64,000 nucleotides of DNA from Marinospirillum perlucidum (GCF_003336805.1 NZ_QFWJ01000011.1:1-64000); one strand, 5' to 3'. Shown: positions 6,464 through 15,298, counted from the stretch's first letter. Numbers and translations are program-made. The notes: generated by a model from the sequence alone, not told the origin.

Positions 6464-7033
6464 TCATTGATATTTAAGACAAAAGTCGGTGATGGTTTTG
6501 AGGTGGTTTTCAAACCCCTGGAAGCTGTGGTCGCCGCCTTCTTCGAGGATGGTTTCGGCGTGGGTATAGGCTTTGAGGGCTTTGTTGTAGTCCAGCACTT
6601 CGTCGCCGGTTTGCAGCAGGAGTAAGCACTTGCTGGTTTCCGGGTTATCAACCCGGTAGTTTTCCAGGCTGCGGGTGTGCTCGTGGGTCCATTCAAACCG
6701 GGCGCCATCATGGTAGTTTTCTACCAGTCCTTCGGCCTGGGCCAGGGTTACCCAGGCTTCTGCCGCCGGGTTGATCAGCACATAAGGCAGGTTAAAGTGG
6801 TGGGCCAGCCAGGTGGCGTAAAAGCCGCCCAGTGAGGAGCCTATCACGGCAACGGGTTCACCCAGCTCCTGATAGCTGACGACCAGATCGTGCAGGGTGT
6901 CGATGGCCAGTTCGGGGATATACGGCAGACTGGGGGCTACAAAAGGGATTTGTTCTTTTTGGCACCAGTCACGCAGCTGGCGGGCCTTGCTGCCGTGAGC
7001 GCTGGAGGCAAAACCGTGAATGTAGATCAGCAT
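6464..7033 (-). CDS. yqiA: YqiA/YcfP-type alpha/beta-hydrolase (esterase)
   Basis: A 189-residue alpha/beta-hydrolase of the YqiA family, small cytoplasmic esterases of unclear physiological substrate. The oxyanion-hole region HGFASS is at 6-11 and the nucleophile elbow GSSLGG at 65-70 (Ser 67). A late acid is in QTGDEVLDY and the catalytic His in GGDHSFQGFE, so the triad is complete. Length is normal for the family. The ATG lies two bases after the stop of the upstream ParE-like toxin gene, so the esterase is probably co-transcribed with the toxin-antitoxin pair. In enterobacteria yqiA usually sits near parE (topoisomerase IV), which is not the case here. Confidence 0.88.
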   Translation of the reverse strand: MLIYIHGFASSAHGSKARQLRDWCQKEQIPFVAPSLPYIPELAIDTLHDLVVSYQELGEPVAVIGSSLGGFYATWLAHHFNLPYVLINPAAEAWVTLAQAEGLVENYHDGARFEWTHEHTRSLENYRVDNPETSKCLLLLQTGDEVLDYNKALKAYTHAETILEEGGDHSFQGFENHLKTITDFCLKYQ

Positions 7034-7035
7034 GA

Positions 7036-7332
7036 TTATGTCCTGTACTTCCAGTTCATTGGGTCGCGACTTGCGTGCATCACTGCAATCACAAGCAGCT
7101 GTTTTTGTTTGATTAAGCAGAAGATAGCAAAAGGAAATTTGCGCGTAATGGCCCTGCGCACTTTGCGGTAGATGGTTGGATAGAGGCGTGGATTCTGTTG
7201 GATTCTTGTCAGGGTTGCGGTCACTTCATCAAGAAATTGTTGCCCTAAACCTGAAGCCTGCTCTTCATACCAGAAAGTGGCTTGTTCAAGATCTGCTTGT
7301 GCCTGCTTTGTTAAGTTTAATCCGTGACTCAC
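7036..7332 (-). CDS. RelE/ParE-family type II toxin
   Basis: A 98-residue protein with the ParE/RelE fold signature. It has an N-terminal helical part (LTKQAQADLEQATFWYEEQ), a central QNPRLYPTIYRKVRRAI and a C-terminal beta-rich FPFAIFCLI...VIAVMHASRDPMNW ending typical of this family. ParE-type proteins poison gyrase and RelE-type proteins cleave mRNA; sequence alone does not decide which applies. The start overlaps the antitoxin stop by 4 bp (7329-7332), the usual translationally coupled arrangement. Confidence 0.85.
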   Translation of the reverse strand: MSHGLNLTKQAQADLEQATFWYEEQASGLGQQFLDEVTATLTRIQQNPRLYPTIYRKVRRAITRKFPFAIFCLIKQKQLLVIAVMHASRDPMNWKYRT

Positions 7333-7538
7333 AGCTTCTTCCGAAGTTCATCCATGAATTCAAAAGCATCGCGACCCTGATCCACGCTTTGCTCCAAGGC
7401 ACTGAGTCTTTTGTCCAACTCTGCTTTTTGAGCAGTAGTGAGCCCAAGTGAATGCTGTTCTTCGGCAATGCTATCCCACAAGTCTTCGACCAGTTGTACT
7501 CGCTCTGGCAAGGGGAGTTCCTTGAGTTCAGGGTTCAT
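7329..7538 (-). CDS. Antitoxin of the RelE/ParE pair (addiction module component family)
   Basis: A 69-residue acidic, helical protein starting MNPELKELPLPERVQLVEDLWDSI. This pattern is characteristic of the small 'addiction module component' antitoxins (TIGR02574-like) paired with ParE/RelE toxins. It precedes and overlaps the toxin gene. AGAGG lies about 7 bp before the ATG at 7538. Such antitoxins usually neutralise the toxin by direct binding and may co-repress their operon. No operator was identified in the 45 bp upstream. Confidence 0.82.
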   Translation of the reverse strand: MNPELKELPLPERVQLVEDLWDSIAEEQHSLGLTTAQKAELDKRLSALEQSVDQGRDAFEFMDELRKKL

Positions 7539-7583
7539 GCGTGCCTCTCGAATTGAAGACCTCCTTGTCAGTTTAGCAGTTTT

Positions 7584-8336
7584 CTAGCCTTCCTGGATGG
7601 TGGGCCGGATCAGCAGTTCGTTAATGCCCACGTGCTCGGGCTGGCTGAGCGCATAGTGGATAGCATTGGCGATATCCTCGGATTTGAGGATGGGCATGTC
7701 TTCGCCGTACATGTTGGTTTTTACCGCCTTGTGAATCTTCTCGTGCTGGATGCTGTCCGGCAGTTCGGTATCCACCGAGCCGGGCTGGATATCGGTCACC
7801 CGCACGTTAAAGCGAATGGCTTCCTTACGCAGGGTATCGGAAATCGCGCGCACGGCAAACTTGGTGCCGGAATAAACGCCGGAGCTGGGGAAGGTCACCC
7901 GCGAAGCCACGGAGCTGATGTTGATGATATGCCCGGATTTGCGCTCGGCCATGCCGGGGTAAACGGCATTGATGGCATAGAGCACGCCCTTGATGTTGAC
8001 GTCGATCATCTGCTCCCACTCATCCACCCGGCCGTTGACGATGGGGCTGAGCGGCATGGTGCCGGCATTGTTGATGAGTACATCGATGCCTCCGGCGGCG
8101 TTAAGACGCTCACCCAGGGCTTCCATGTCGTCACGGCGGGAGACATCCACCGGTTCCAGGGTCACTTGGGTGCCCTGCTCTTTTAATTCAGCGGCCAGGG
8201 CTTCCAGCCGATCTTTACGCCGCGCAGAGAGCACTAGGCTGGCCCCTTCACTGGCCAGTTTGCGGGCGGTGGCTTCACCAATGCCGGAGCTGGCACCGGT
8301 AATCCAAATACGTTTGCCTTTTAGGGAAGTCGTCAT
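7584..8336 (-). CDS. SDR-family oxidoreductase (YdfG-like)
   Basis: A classical short-chain dehydrogenase of about 250 residues. The NAD(P)-binding TGASSGIG is at 15-22 (numbered from the alternative ATG at 8342), NNAG at 91-94, the catalytic Ser at 144 and YxxxK at 157-161. The Arg-rich ARRKDR after beta-2 suggests NADP preference. The ending is like that of YdfG-type enzymes, which reduce serine, 3-hydroxypropionate or small carbonyls. The substrate here is not determined by sequence. I prefer the ATG at 8336 over 8342; the two differ by two residues. It is a monocistronic unit with hairpins upstream. Confidence 0.87.
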   Translation of the reverse strand: MTTSLKGKRIWITGASSGIGEATARKLASEGASLVLSARRKDRLEALAAELKEQGTQVTLEPVDVSRRDDMEALGERLNAAGGIDVLINNAGTMPLSPIVNGRVDEWEQMIDVNIKGVLYAINAVYPGMAERKSGHIINISSVASRVTFPSSGVYSGTKFAVRAISDTLRKEAIRFNVRVTDIQPGSVDTELPDSIQHEKIHKAVKTNMYGEDMPILKSEDIANAIHYALSQPEHVGINELLIRPTIQEG

Positions 8337-8398
8337 GATCACCTCATCGGGTTTTAGTATTTATAGGAGAGGTCGGGCGAAGCGCCCTTAAATAAGCG

Positions 8399-8450
8399 GG
8401 GCAGTCAGCAGTGGACTGCCCGAGGAAGGCCCTGGCGTTAAAGCCAGGGC
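8399..8450. terminator. Two tandem strong hairpins after thrH
   Basis: Two perfect 8-bp stems follow each other: GGGCAGTC/GACTGCCC (8399-8421) and GCCCTGGC/GCCAGGGC (8429-8450). They start 8 bp after the thrH stop. Neither has a T-run, so they may act as 3' stabilisers, as Rho-associated ends, or as a repeated palindromic element rather than as intrinsic terminators. Confidence 0.5.
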
Positions 8451-8457
8451 GGCCCCA

Positions 8458-9075
8458 TCAAAGCTGCAGTTTTCTGTCGCTGGCGTTGATAAAGGCTTTT
8501 TTCAGATCTTCGTAGTTGTGAACAGCAGGGAATTGCGGGAATTCCTCGATCACATTCTGGGGTGCGTGGAAGAGAATGCCCTGCTCGGCCTGGGCCAGCA
8601 TGGTGGTGTCGTTGTAGGAATCACCTGCGGCAATCACGCGGTAGTTGAGCAATTGGAAGGCACGCACGCTCTGGCGCTTGGGATCGCGCTGACGCAGTTT
8701 GTAATCGACCACTCGCCCTTCGTCGTTGACTTCCAGCTTGTGGCACAGAAGCGTGGGGTGGCCCAGCTGCTTCATCAGTGGCATGGCGAATTCATAGAAG
8801 GTGTCGGAAAGGATCACCAGTTGGAAGCGCTCACGCAGCCAGTTGGTAAATTCAATCGCACCGGGCAGCGGCTCCAGCTCGGCAATCACGGCCTGGATAT
8901 CCGGCAGCTTGAGGCCGTTTTCATCCAGCAGACGCAGGCGTTGACGCATGAGCACGTCGTAATCAGGCACGTCGCGGGTGGTGGCTTTGAGTTCTTCGAT
9001 ACCGGTTTTTTCAGCGAAGGCGATCCAGATTTCCGGGATGAGTACCCCTTCCAGATCCAGGCAGGCCAGTTCCAT
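8458..9075 (-). CDS. thrH: Phosphoserine phosphatase / homoserine phosphotransferase ThrH
   Basis: A 205-residue HAD-superfamily enzyme. ThrH of Pseudomonas dephosphorylates phosphoserine and can transfer the phosphate to homoserine, bypassing ThrB in threonine synthesis. The family's DLEGVLIPE motif is at 7-15, with the nucleophile Asp 7 and Glu 9 where classical SerB has DxD. Motif II is in VILSDTF and motifs III/IV in AAGDSYNDTTML. Length and start match the family. It lies downstream of cysB on the same strand, separated by 124 bp. Closeness of thrH and cysB is also seen in pseudomonads, from memory. Hairpins follow the gene. Confidence 0.93.
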   Translation of the reverse strand: MELACLDLEGVLIPEIWIAFAEKTGIEELKATTRDVPDYDVLMRQRLRLLDENGLKLPDIQAVIAELEPLPGAIEFTNWLRERFQLVILSDTFYEFAMPLMKQLGHPTLLCHKLEVNDEGRVVDYKLRQRDPKRQSVRAFQLLNYRVIAAGDSYNDTTMLAQAEQGILFHAPQNVIEEFPQFPAVHNYEDLKKAFINASDRKLQL

Positions 9076-9199
9076 AATGATCCTTTATCTTATTCAGCTT
9101 TGATGGAGTTCAATAGGGTTTGGGTGCTAACCCGAGAGCAGCCGGGTAGGTACCCTTCCACTCTCCAGCATGTTTAAACCTGCCTAGTATAAAGGTTTT

Positions 9200-10171
9200 T
9201 TAACGCTTGGGCAGTTCCAGTCCATCAAAGAGCTGCTCGATCTCCTGGCGACTGGAGGTCATCAGGGCCTGATCCAGGGTATCCCGGTCGAGATGGGCCG
9301 CCAGTTTTTCGATAAAGTCATAGAAGTAGCCACGCATAAAGGTGCCCCGACGAATGCCCAGACGGGTGACGCTGGGTTCAAACAGATGGCTGGCATCCAG
9401 GACTTCCAGATCCTTTTCATCTTCGTCAGCAGCCATGTGGGCGACGATACCGATGCCCACCCCCAGGCGCACATAGGTCTTGATGACATCCGAGTCGGCT
9501 GCGGTAAAGACGATTTTCGGCTCCAGCTCGGCCTTGGCAAAGGCTTCATCCACCTTGGCCCGACCGGTAAAGCCACTGACGTAGGTCACCAGCGGGAATT
9601 CAGCCAGCTTTTCCAGGGTCAGGTTTTTCTCGCGCGCCAGTGGATGCCCCTTGGGCACCAGCACACAGCGGTTCCACTGGTAGCAGGGCAGAGTCACCAG
9701 GTCGTTGTAGTTGGCGATGGATTCTGTGGCGATGGCAAGGTCTGCCTCCCCATCAGCCACCATCTGGGCGATCTGCGGCGGTGTGCCCTGTTTGAGGCTG
9801 AGGGTCACATCGGGGTATTTTTCCATGAACTGGCTGATCACATCCGGCAGGATAAAGCGTGCCTGGGTGTGGGTGGTGGCCAGCACCAGACTGCCGCGTT
9901 TTTCGTTGCTGAATTCCTGCGCCACCTTCTTGATGTTATCGGCAGTACGCAGCATCTCACCAGCCAGATCGATCACCACCTGGCCTGCCGGGGTAATCCG
10001 GGTCAGGTGTTTGCCACTGCGGGCAAAGATTTCCACGCCCAGTTCGTCTTCCAGCAGGCGAATCTGTTTACTGATGCCCGGCTGGGAGGTAAACAGACTC
10101 TGTGCGGTTGCCGATACATTCAGATCATGGTGGGCCACTTCCCAGATATACCTGAGCTGTTGAAGCTTCAT
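9200..10171 (-). CDS. cysB: LysR-type regulator CysB
   Basis: CysB is the LysR-family activator of sulfate and cysteine assimilation genes, responding to N-acetylserine. The 323-residue length is exactly in the family range (about 324). The N-terminal winged HTH (1-60) opens MKLQQLRYIWEVAHHDLNVSATA and contains TSQPGISKQIRLLE, both hallmarks of CysB/Cbl. The effector domain contains TTHTQARFILPDVI and KQGTPPQIAQMV. The C-terminus is complete. No cys structural genes lie in the window, so it acts in trans. Confidence 0.96.
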   Translation of the reverse strand: MKLQQLRYIWEVAHHDLNVSATAQSLFTSQPGISKQIRLLEDELGVEIFARSGKHLTRITPAGQVVIDLAGEMLRTADNIKKVAQEFSNEKRGSLVLATTHTQARFILPDVISQFMEKYPDVTLSLKQGTPPQIAQMVADGEADLAIATESIANYNDLVTLPCYQWNRCVLVPKGHPLAREKNLTLEKLAEFPLVTYVSGFTGRAKVDEAFAKAELEPKIVFTAADSDVIKTYVRLGVGIGIVAHMAADEDEKDLEVLDASHLFEPSVTRLGIRRGTFMRGYFYDFIEKLAAHLDRDTLDQALMTSSRQEIEQLFDGLELPKR

Positions 10172-10258
10172 CCTGCGTCTCCGGTCTTTCTTAAAAAGTA
10201 ATAAGAAATATCATTTAAATTACAATGAAGAATATACAGAAAGACAAATGAACGCAAG

Positions 10259-12211
10259 TCAGCCTTGCAACAATTGCTCGGCTTGCTGTTTGAGCCAGTC
10301 AGGTTCCAGTGCACGCCAGTCCAGTGCCCAGGCAGCCAGCCCCGAGGATTTGCCCTTGAGGCTCAGTTCGCCCACGGGATAAAGCGGCAGGCGACCCTTC
10401 ACGGCCTCGTAGACGCCCTCACCCACCAGAATATCGACACTGGCGCAGGGTTTGGTTTCGCCCTCGGCAATCGCCGCCTTCCAGGCTTGATTGACTTCCT
10501 TGGTGGCACTTTCCAGACGTGCAGCAACGTTGACCACATCACCAATGGCGGTGTAGTTGAAACGCTGACGACCGCCGATATTGCCGACGACCCCTTCCCC
10601 GGTGTTGATACCGATGCCCATGGCCAGACGCCGGACATCCCCCTCGGGAAAGTCGGTATTGAAATCCTCCAGAGCCCACTGCATGGCCGCAGCCGCCAGA
10701 CAGGCATGGTAGCTGTGATCTTCATCGGCCAGGGGGGCATTGAAAAGCCCCATGACAGCATCACCAATCAGCTTGTCCAGGGTGCCGCGATAGGCCTGGA
10801 GCGCATTGATCATGGCATCAAAGTAGCGGTTCAAATGACGTACCAGCTCTTCGGTTTCCAGGGCTTCGGTGGTCGGGGTGAAGTTGCGCAGGTCAGAAAA
10901 GAGCAGGGTCATCTGCTGGCGTTGGCCGCCCAGTTTCAGCTCTCTTTCCTGGCCGACAATTTTTTCCACCAACGCCGGAGCAACATAGCTACCAAACGCC
11001 TGGCGCAGGTGGTCGGCCTTGGCCTTGTTAATCAGGAACAGCCAGAGTTCGCCACCGATGATACCCAGCACCAGGAAAAGCAGCGGATAGAAGACCTCCA
11101 GCCAGAGATCAGCCTGAACGTAAAGAACAACACCCCCGGCATAAACACCCAGGAGCAGGATCAGATAACCGGCAAAACGCAGCCAAGTCTGGTGCAATTG
11201 CAACAGCCCCAGTAGCCCAAGCAGGCAGAGAAGCAAGACACCCAGCAGGTGCCCCCCCTGCAGATCCTGCAAGAGGCTGGAATCCATCAAATTGCCAAGG
11301 AAGGTCAGGTGCACCAGCGGTCCGGCCAGTTGCCCCAGGGGCGTAGAGCGTAAATCGGTAATCCCGGCTTCACTGATGCCCAGGATCACCCACTTGCCTT
11401 GCAGGCGCTCCGGATTCCAGTCATCGGCCATCAGCTCGGCAAAAGTAATGCGCGGGTAGTCGCTACCCGAATAGAAATTGAGTTTGACCCGATTCAGCTC
11501 ATCCACCGGCAGGCTGCGCTCGCCCAGCAGGGCTTGGTCTTGGGTCAGTACCAAATCCTGCATTTGCGCCAGCCGCCACATTTGTACGCCCAGGTTGGGA
11601 AAGGCAGCATCCCTGACCCAAAAAGCCAGGGGATAGTGGCGAAAACGCTGGTCGGCATCCGGCTGGATATTCAGGGCCGAAAGAGCAGGATAGGCATCAC
11701 GTATCAGGGGGATGGGCAGTTCCAGCTCGCGGCTTTCCAATAACCGGGCACCCTGAGCCTGCATCAGCGCAGAATCCAGCACCCGGCCATAGGCGGCTTC
11801 GTCCAGCGCCTGGGCCTGGGGGCCATTGAGGAAGCTGCCCCCGATCACGGGCAGTTGATAGAGACTGGCGGCCAGGGCCTGATCTTCTTGCGGGCGGGTG
11901 GGTTCGGCAAAGGCGATATCCACCCCGATCACCCGAGCCTGATGCATTCGCTCCAGCCCGGCAGCCACCAGACTGCGCGGCCAGGGCCAGCGCCCGAACT
12001 GCTGCACACTGGTGTTTTCCACTTCCACAAACACCAGGTCATCCGGGTAGCTACGGGGGTTCCAGTCGTAGTAGGAATCGCTCAGGGCCGAGGAGAGCGC
12101 CTGCACCATCACCGGCGGCTTGAGGCTAAGCAGCATCAACGCCAGCAACAGACCGCTTAATAGTGCCCAGAGCTGCCACTGGTCACGCAGCAGCTTGAAT
12201 CCTGCTTGCAT
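10259..12211 (-). CDS. CHASE2-domain class III adenylate/guanylate cyclase
   Basis: A 650-residue membrane cyclase. TM1 is at about 13-30, a periplasmic CHASE2 sensor domain at about 40-310, and three closely spaced TM helices lie between about 320 and 395. A class III cyclase catalytic domain follows (about 425-620). Metal-binding Asp residues are seen in LLFSDLRNFT and KLIGDAVMGLF, and the dimer-interface motif in TAIGDVVNVAARLES. The Lys before IGDAV favours ATP as substrate, but this is inferred. Its ATG overlaps the stop of the upstream FecR-domain gene (TAATG), so the two are translationally coupled. FecR/CHASE2-cyclase pairs recur in proteobacteria. The periplasmic FecR partner may feed a signal to CHASE2. 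Confidence 0.9.
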   Translation of the reverse strand: MQAGFKLLRDQWQLWALLSGLLLALMLLSLKPPVMVQALSSALSDSYYDWNPRSYPDDLVFVEVENTSVQQFGRWPWPRSLVAAGLERMHQARVIGVDIAFAEPTRPQEDQALAASLYQLPVIGGSFLNGPQAQALDEAAYGRVLDSALMQAQGARLLESRELELPIPLIRDAYPALSALNIQPDADQRFRHYPLAFWVRDAAFPNLGVQMWRLAQMQDLVLTQDQALLGERSLPVDELNRVKLNFYSGSDYPRITFAELMADDWNPERLQGKWVILGISEAGITDLRSTPLGQLAGPLVHLTFLGNLMDSSLLQDLQGGHLLGVLLLCLLGLLGLLQLHQTWLRFAGYLILLLGVYAGGVVLYVQADLWLEVFYPLLFLVLGIIGGELWLFLINKAKADHLRQAFGSYVAPALVEKIVGQERELKLGGQRQQMTLLFSDLRNFTPTTEALETEELVRHLNRYFDAMINALQAYRGTLDKLIGDAVMGLFNAPLADEDHSYHACLAAAAMQWALEDFNTDFPEGDVRRLAMGIGINTGEGVVGNIGGRQRFNYTAIGDVVNVAARLESATKEVNQAWKAAIAEGETKPCASVDILVGEGVYEAVKGRLPLYPVGELSLKGKSSGLAAWALDWRALEPDWLKQQAEQLLQG

Positions 12212-13233
12212 TACAACCAGTCGCTCAGATCATCTTTGAGGGCTTCAAAGCCCTTGTCCACCGGTGCACCCACGGCTTCGGGCTGCCCATCAGCCTCACC
12301 CAGGGTCAGTTGGCGTCCCGGCTGCATGTCCACGTCTTCACAAAAAGTGGAAAACTCGGCCATGACCTGATCCTTGTAGTCCTGGAATTCCTGGTTAAAG
12401 CTGTCACGAAATTCCCGGAACTCGCGGCGCTGGTATTCCTGGTATTCGGCAAAGGTCATCTCATCGACCGATTTGGCCTGGTAGTAGGCCATTTCCGCGC
12501 CATCCTGACGACCGACATTCACCTCGCCACTGAAAAGCGCCACGTCGTTGCGCTCGTCATTACTGGCAACCAGAAAGCGGGTGCCTTTAACCCCGATCAC
12601 CACCAGCGGAGTACGGGCGGTAAAACGGCCCTCTTCACGGCGAGCTATATCAAACAGGGCGGCCCCCTCTTCGAGTTCCACCTCGTCAATGCTGTTGACC
12701 ACCAGCAGGCTGTTTTCCGACATCACCACCTGGCCACCGGGATGACCGATATGCGCACGAGCTCCGGAAACCGTCTGTACCTTGTCACCCGGGCAGAGAT
12801 CGTGGGGCAGACTGCTTACCCGCTGGGGAAAAGGCTGACCCGCCCGACTGACTCGGACCTGTCCTTCAGTACGTTCCAGCCGCGCAAAGACTTCACAGCG
12901 AGCTTCACCAGTATCCGAGCTGGCTGCTGAAGAAGCGTTTTCGGCTTGGGCAGCTGCCTGGCTGTTTCGGGCTTCCTGGGGAGCAGATCGGGAGGATCGG
13001 TTGGCTTCGCGATTGGCTTCACGGTTAGTTTCAGCCGCTTGGGCAGGTGAGTTTTCGACCGTTTCGCTTTCTTCCTCTTCAGACTCTGCCTGGTCAAATT
13101 GCAGGCGCTGGGAGAAGCTGCTGCCAGTATCCCGATCAAAAGAAAGTGAGCCGTTTTCAGCCAGTGCGGGAGGCATCCAGGCCAGACTGGCCAGCAGTAG
13201 ACTGGTCAAGGCCAGACGAGCTTTCTTGTTCAT
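12211..13233 (-). CDS. FecR-domain periplasmic protein
   Basis: A 340-residue secreted protein. The signal peptide (1-25, cleavage after PPALA) is followed by a low-complexity Ser/Ala/Glu/Gln/Asn-rich linker (about 26-110). A FecR domain runs from about 115 to 225 (VFARLERTEGQVRVSRAG ... TPLVVIGVKGTRFLV), then an acidic, aromatic-rich helical tail (EYQEYQRREFREFRDSF). The FecR domain here is the periplasmic sensor type without an anti-sigma N-terminus. No sigma factor is nearby. Its partner is most likely the coupled CHASE2 cyclase. The ligand is unknown. Confidence 0.85.
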   Translation of the reverse strand: MNKKARLALTSLLLASLAWMPPALAENGSLSFDRDTGSSFSQRLQFDQAESEEEESETVENSPAQAAETNREANREANRSSRSAPQEARNSQAAAQAENASSAASSDTGEARCEVFARLERTEGQVRVSRAGQPFPQRVSSLPHDLCPGDKVQTVSGARAHIGHPGGQVVMSENSLLVVNSIDEVELEEGAALFDIARREEGRFTARTPLVVIGVKGTRFLVASNDERNDVALFSGEVNVGRQDGAEMAYYQAKSVDEMTFAEYQEYQRREFREFRDSFNQEFQDYKDQVMAEFSTFCEDVDMQPGRQLTLGEADGQPEAVGAPVDKGFEALKDDLSDWL

Positions 13234-13293
13234 TCCTTCTATTCCTCAAGTTGTCATCTGCTAACTCTAGGTCGTGTTTTAGGCCGGGGTCAA

Positions 13294-13324
13294 CAAAAAA
13301 GACCCGCCGGTTTCCCGGCAGGTC
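13294..13324 (-). terminator. Intrinsic terminator of the liv transporter operon
   Basis: On the minus strand a near-perfect stem GACCTGCCGG / CCGGCGGGTC with a GAAA loop is followed by a run of six T (13300-13295). It lies 67 bp after the livM stop and before fecR, so it closes the transporter operon. Confidence 0.85.
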
Positions 13325-13391
13325 AAGCAAGGGCACAGAGACGTGACCCACTGAGCAACTGAGGATGAAGCTAAAATTAGTAAAACTCTGA

Positions 13392-14375
13392 TTAGTTGAA
13401 GTTCTTTTTCATGAATTTCTGCACTTCCCCGACGATACCGGCGCGGAAAGTCAGTACGCAGACCACAAAGATGACACCGAGGATGACATCCACCCAGTCA
13501 CCCAGGAAACTCTGGGACAACTGATGTTCCAGCGTGAGTACAAAGCCTGCACCCAGTACCGGACCAAAGAGGGTGCCGACACCACCGACCAGAGTCATGA
13601 GAATCACCTCACCGGACATGTGCCAGTGGGCATCACCCAATGAAGCCAACTGGAAGACCACGGTTTTGGTGGAACCGGCCAGACCGGCAATGGCTGCCGA
13701 GATGACAAAGGCCACCAGCTTGTAGACATCGGTGTTGTAACCCAGGGAAATCGCACGAGGCTCGTTTTCACGAATGGCCTTGAGCACCTGCCCGAAGGGC
13801 GAATGCACCGTCCGCTGGATCAGCAGAAACCCAAAGATGAAAACTGCCAGCACAAAGTAGTACATGGTCAGGTTATTGGACAGATCAAAGATGCCAAACA
13901 GGTTGCCACGCGGAACCCCCTGAAGACCATCTTCACCGCCGGTGAAATCAGCCTGCAGGTACATGAAGAAGACCATCTGGGCCAGTGCCAGGGTAATCAT
14001 GGCAAAGTAAATCCCCTGACGGCGGATCGACAAGATGCCAAAGAAGGTACCCAGCACCGTTGAAGCCAGAGTGCCCGTGATGATGCCGATTTCCGGTGTG
14101 ATCGAGTAGGTCGATAGCAGGAAGCCGGTCATGTAACCGCCGGTGGCCAGGAAGGCAGCATGCCCGAAGGACAGCAGACCGGCATAACCCAGCAGCAGGT
14201 TAAAGGCACAGGCAAAGAGTGCAAAGCACAGGATCTTCATCAAAAAGACCGGATAGGCAACAAAAGGGGCCACCAGTGCCAGTGCCAGAAGCACCAGATA
14301 GAAGATGTTACGGCGGCGGTTTTCAGCCTGCTTGGCAAGCTGGGCCGCAGATATTTTGGTATCGGTTGTGGCCAT
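13392..14375 (-). CDS. livM: Branched-chain amino acid ABC transporter permease LivM
   Basis: A 327-residue inner-membrane permease with about nine hydrophobic segments. The conserved LivM-type regions are present: LLLGYAGLLSFGHAAFLATGGY near 60-82, and the cytoplasmic coupling loop near 195-215 (AIRENEPRAISLGYN), which contacts the ATPases. With LivH it forms the membrane channel for branched-chain amino acids or a related substrate. It is the last gene of the five-gene set, 2 bp after livH, and a terminator follows. Confidence 0.93.
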   Translation of the reverse strand: MATTDTKISAAQLAKQAENRRRNIFYLVLLALALVAPFVAYPVFLMKILCFALFACAFNLLLGYAGLLSFGHAAFLATGGYMTGFLLSTYSITPEIGIITGTLASTVLGTFFGILSIRRQGIYFAMITLALAQMVFFMYLQADFTGGEDGLQGVPRGNLFGIFDLSNNLTMYYFVLAVFIFGFLLIQRTVHSPFGQVLKAIRENEPRAISLGYNTDVYKLVAFVISAAIAGLAGSTKTVVFQLASLGDAHWHMSGEVILMTLVGGVGTLFGPVLGAGFVLTLEHQLSQSFLGDWVDVILGVIFVVCVLTFRAGIVGEVQKFMKKNFN

Positions 14376-14377
14376 GA

Positions 14378-15265
14378 TTAAGCCCCCTTTCCAAACAAGC
14401 CGGCAGGACGAACCAGCAGAACTATAATCATCACCAGGAAGATCACCACATTGGAGGCTTCCGGGTAGTAAACCTTGGTCAGACCTTCGACGATGCCCAT
14501 CAGCAGCCCCGTCAGGATGGCGCCGACGATCGAACCCATCCCGCCGATAACCACCACGGCAAAGACCACGATCAGCAGGTTACTGCCCATGTCGGGTGAC
14601 ACCGAATACACCGGTGCGGCCAGAACCCCGCCGAGGGCGGCCAGACCCACCCCGAAACCATAGGTCAGGGTCACCAGCAGAGGAACATTGACACCAAAGG
14701 CCTGCATCAGCGCCGAGTTTTCGGTACCGGCACGCAGATAGCCGCCCAGCTTGGTCTTTTCAATCATGAACCAGACGCCAAAACAGACCACCAGGGCCAC
14801 CACCACGATCCAGGCGCGATAGATAGGCAGGAACATAAAGCCCAGGTTAATCCCACCCTGGAGCAGTTCAGGAACCGGATAACGGCTGCCGGACACACCA
14901 AACCAGTTGGTGAAGGTGCCCTGGATGACCAGAGCCAGACCAAAGGTCAACAGCAGGCCGTAGATATGATCGATATGTGCAATACGGCGCAACAGATAGC
15001 GCTCAATAAGAACACCCAGGAGGCCGACAATCAGGGGCGCCAAAAACAAAGCTGCCCAATAGTTGATGCCCAGAACACTAAGTAGCAGGTAGGCGGCAAA
15101 GGCCCCCAGCATGTATTGAGCACCATGAGAAAAGTTGATTATTTTCAGCAGGCCGAAAATGACCGCCAGCCCCAGGCTTAAAAGTGCGTAGAAAGCACCG
15201 TTGATTAACCCCAGCAGCAACTGCCCGTAAAATGCGGCTGCGGGCACTCCAAAAATCATGGTCAT
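14378..15265 (-). CDS. livH: Branched-chain amino acid ABC transporter permease LivH
   Basis: A 295-residue inner-membrane permease with eight or so hydrophobic helices. The family motif LLSLGLAVIFGLLKIINFSHGAQYMLGAF is present (about 27-57), and the coupling loop is RAGTENSALMQAFGVN. It pairs with LivM. The gene is separated from the upstream binding-protein gene by 94 bp holding a strong stem-loop, probably used to give less permease than binding protein. Confidence 0.93.
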   Translation of the reverse strand: MTMIFGVPAAAFYGQLLLGLINGAFYALLSLGLAVIFGLLKIINFSHGAQYMLGAFAAYLLLSVLGINYWAALFLAPLIVGLLGVLIERYLLRRIAHIDHIYGLLLTFGLALVIQGTFTNWFGVSGSRYPVPELLQGGINLGFMFLPIYRAWIVVVALVVCFGVWFMIEKTKLGGYLRAGTENSALMQAFGVNVPLLVTLTYGFGVGLAALGGVLAAPVYSVSPDMGSNLLIVVFAVVVIGGMGSIVGAILTGLLMGIVEGLTKVYYPEASNVVIFLVMIIVLLVRPAGLFGKGA

Positions 15266-15298
15266 CTGCGTACCATCCCCTAAGATGTTGGCTTGGAG

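Noticed and set aside
9293-10201. Open frame of 302 codons on the plus strand
   Set aside because: It is antisense to cysB, which is unmistakable.
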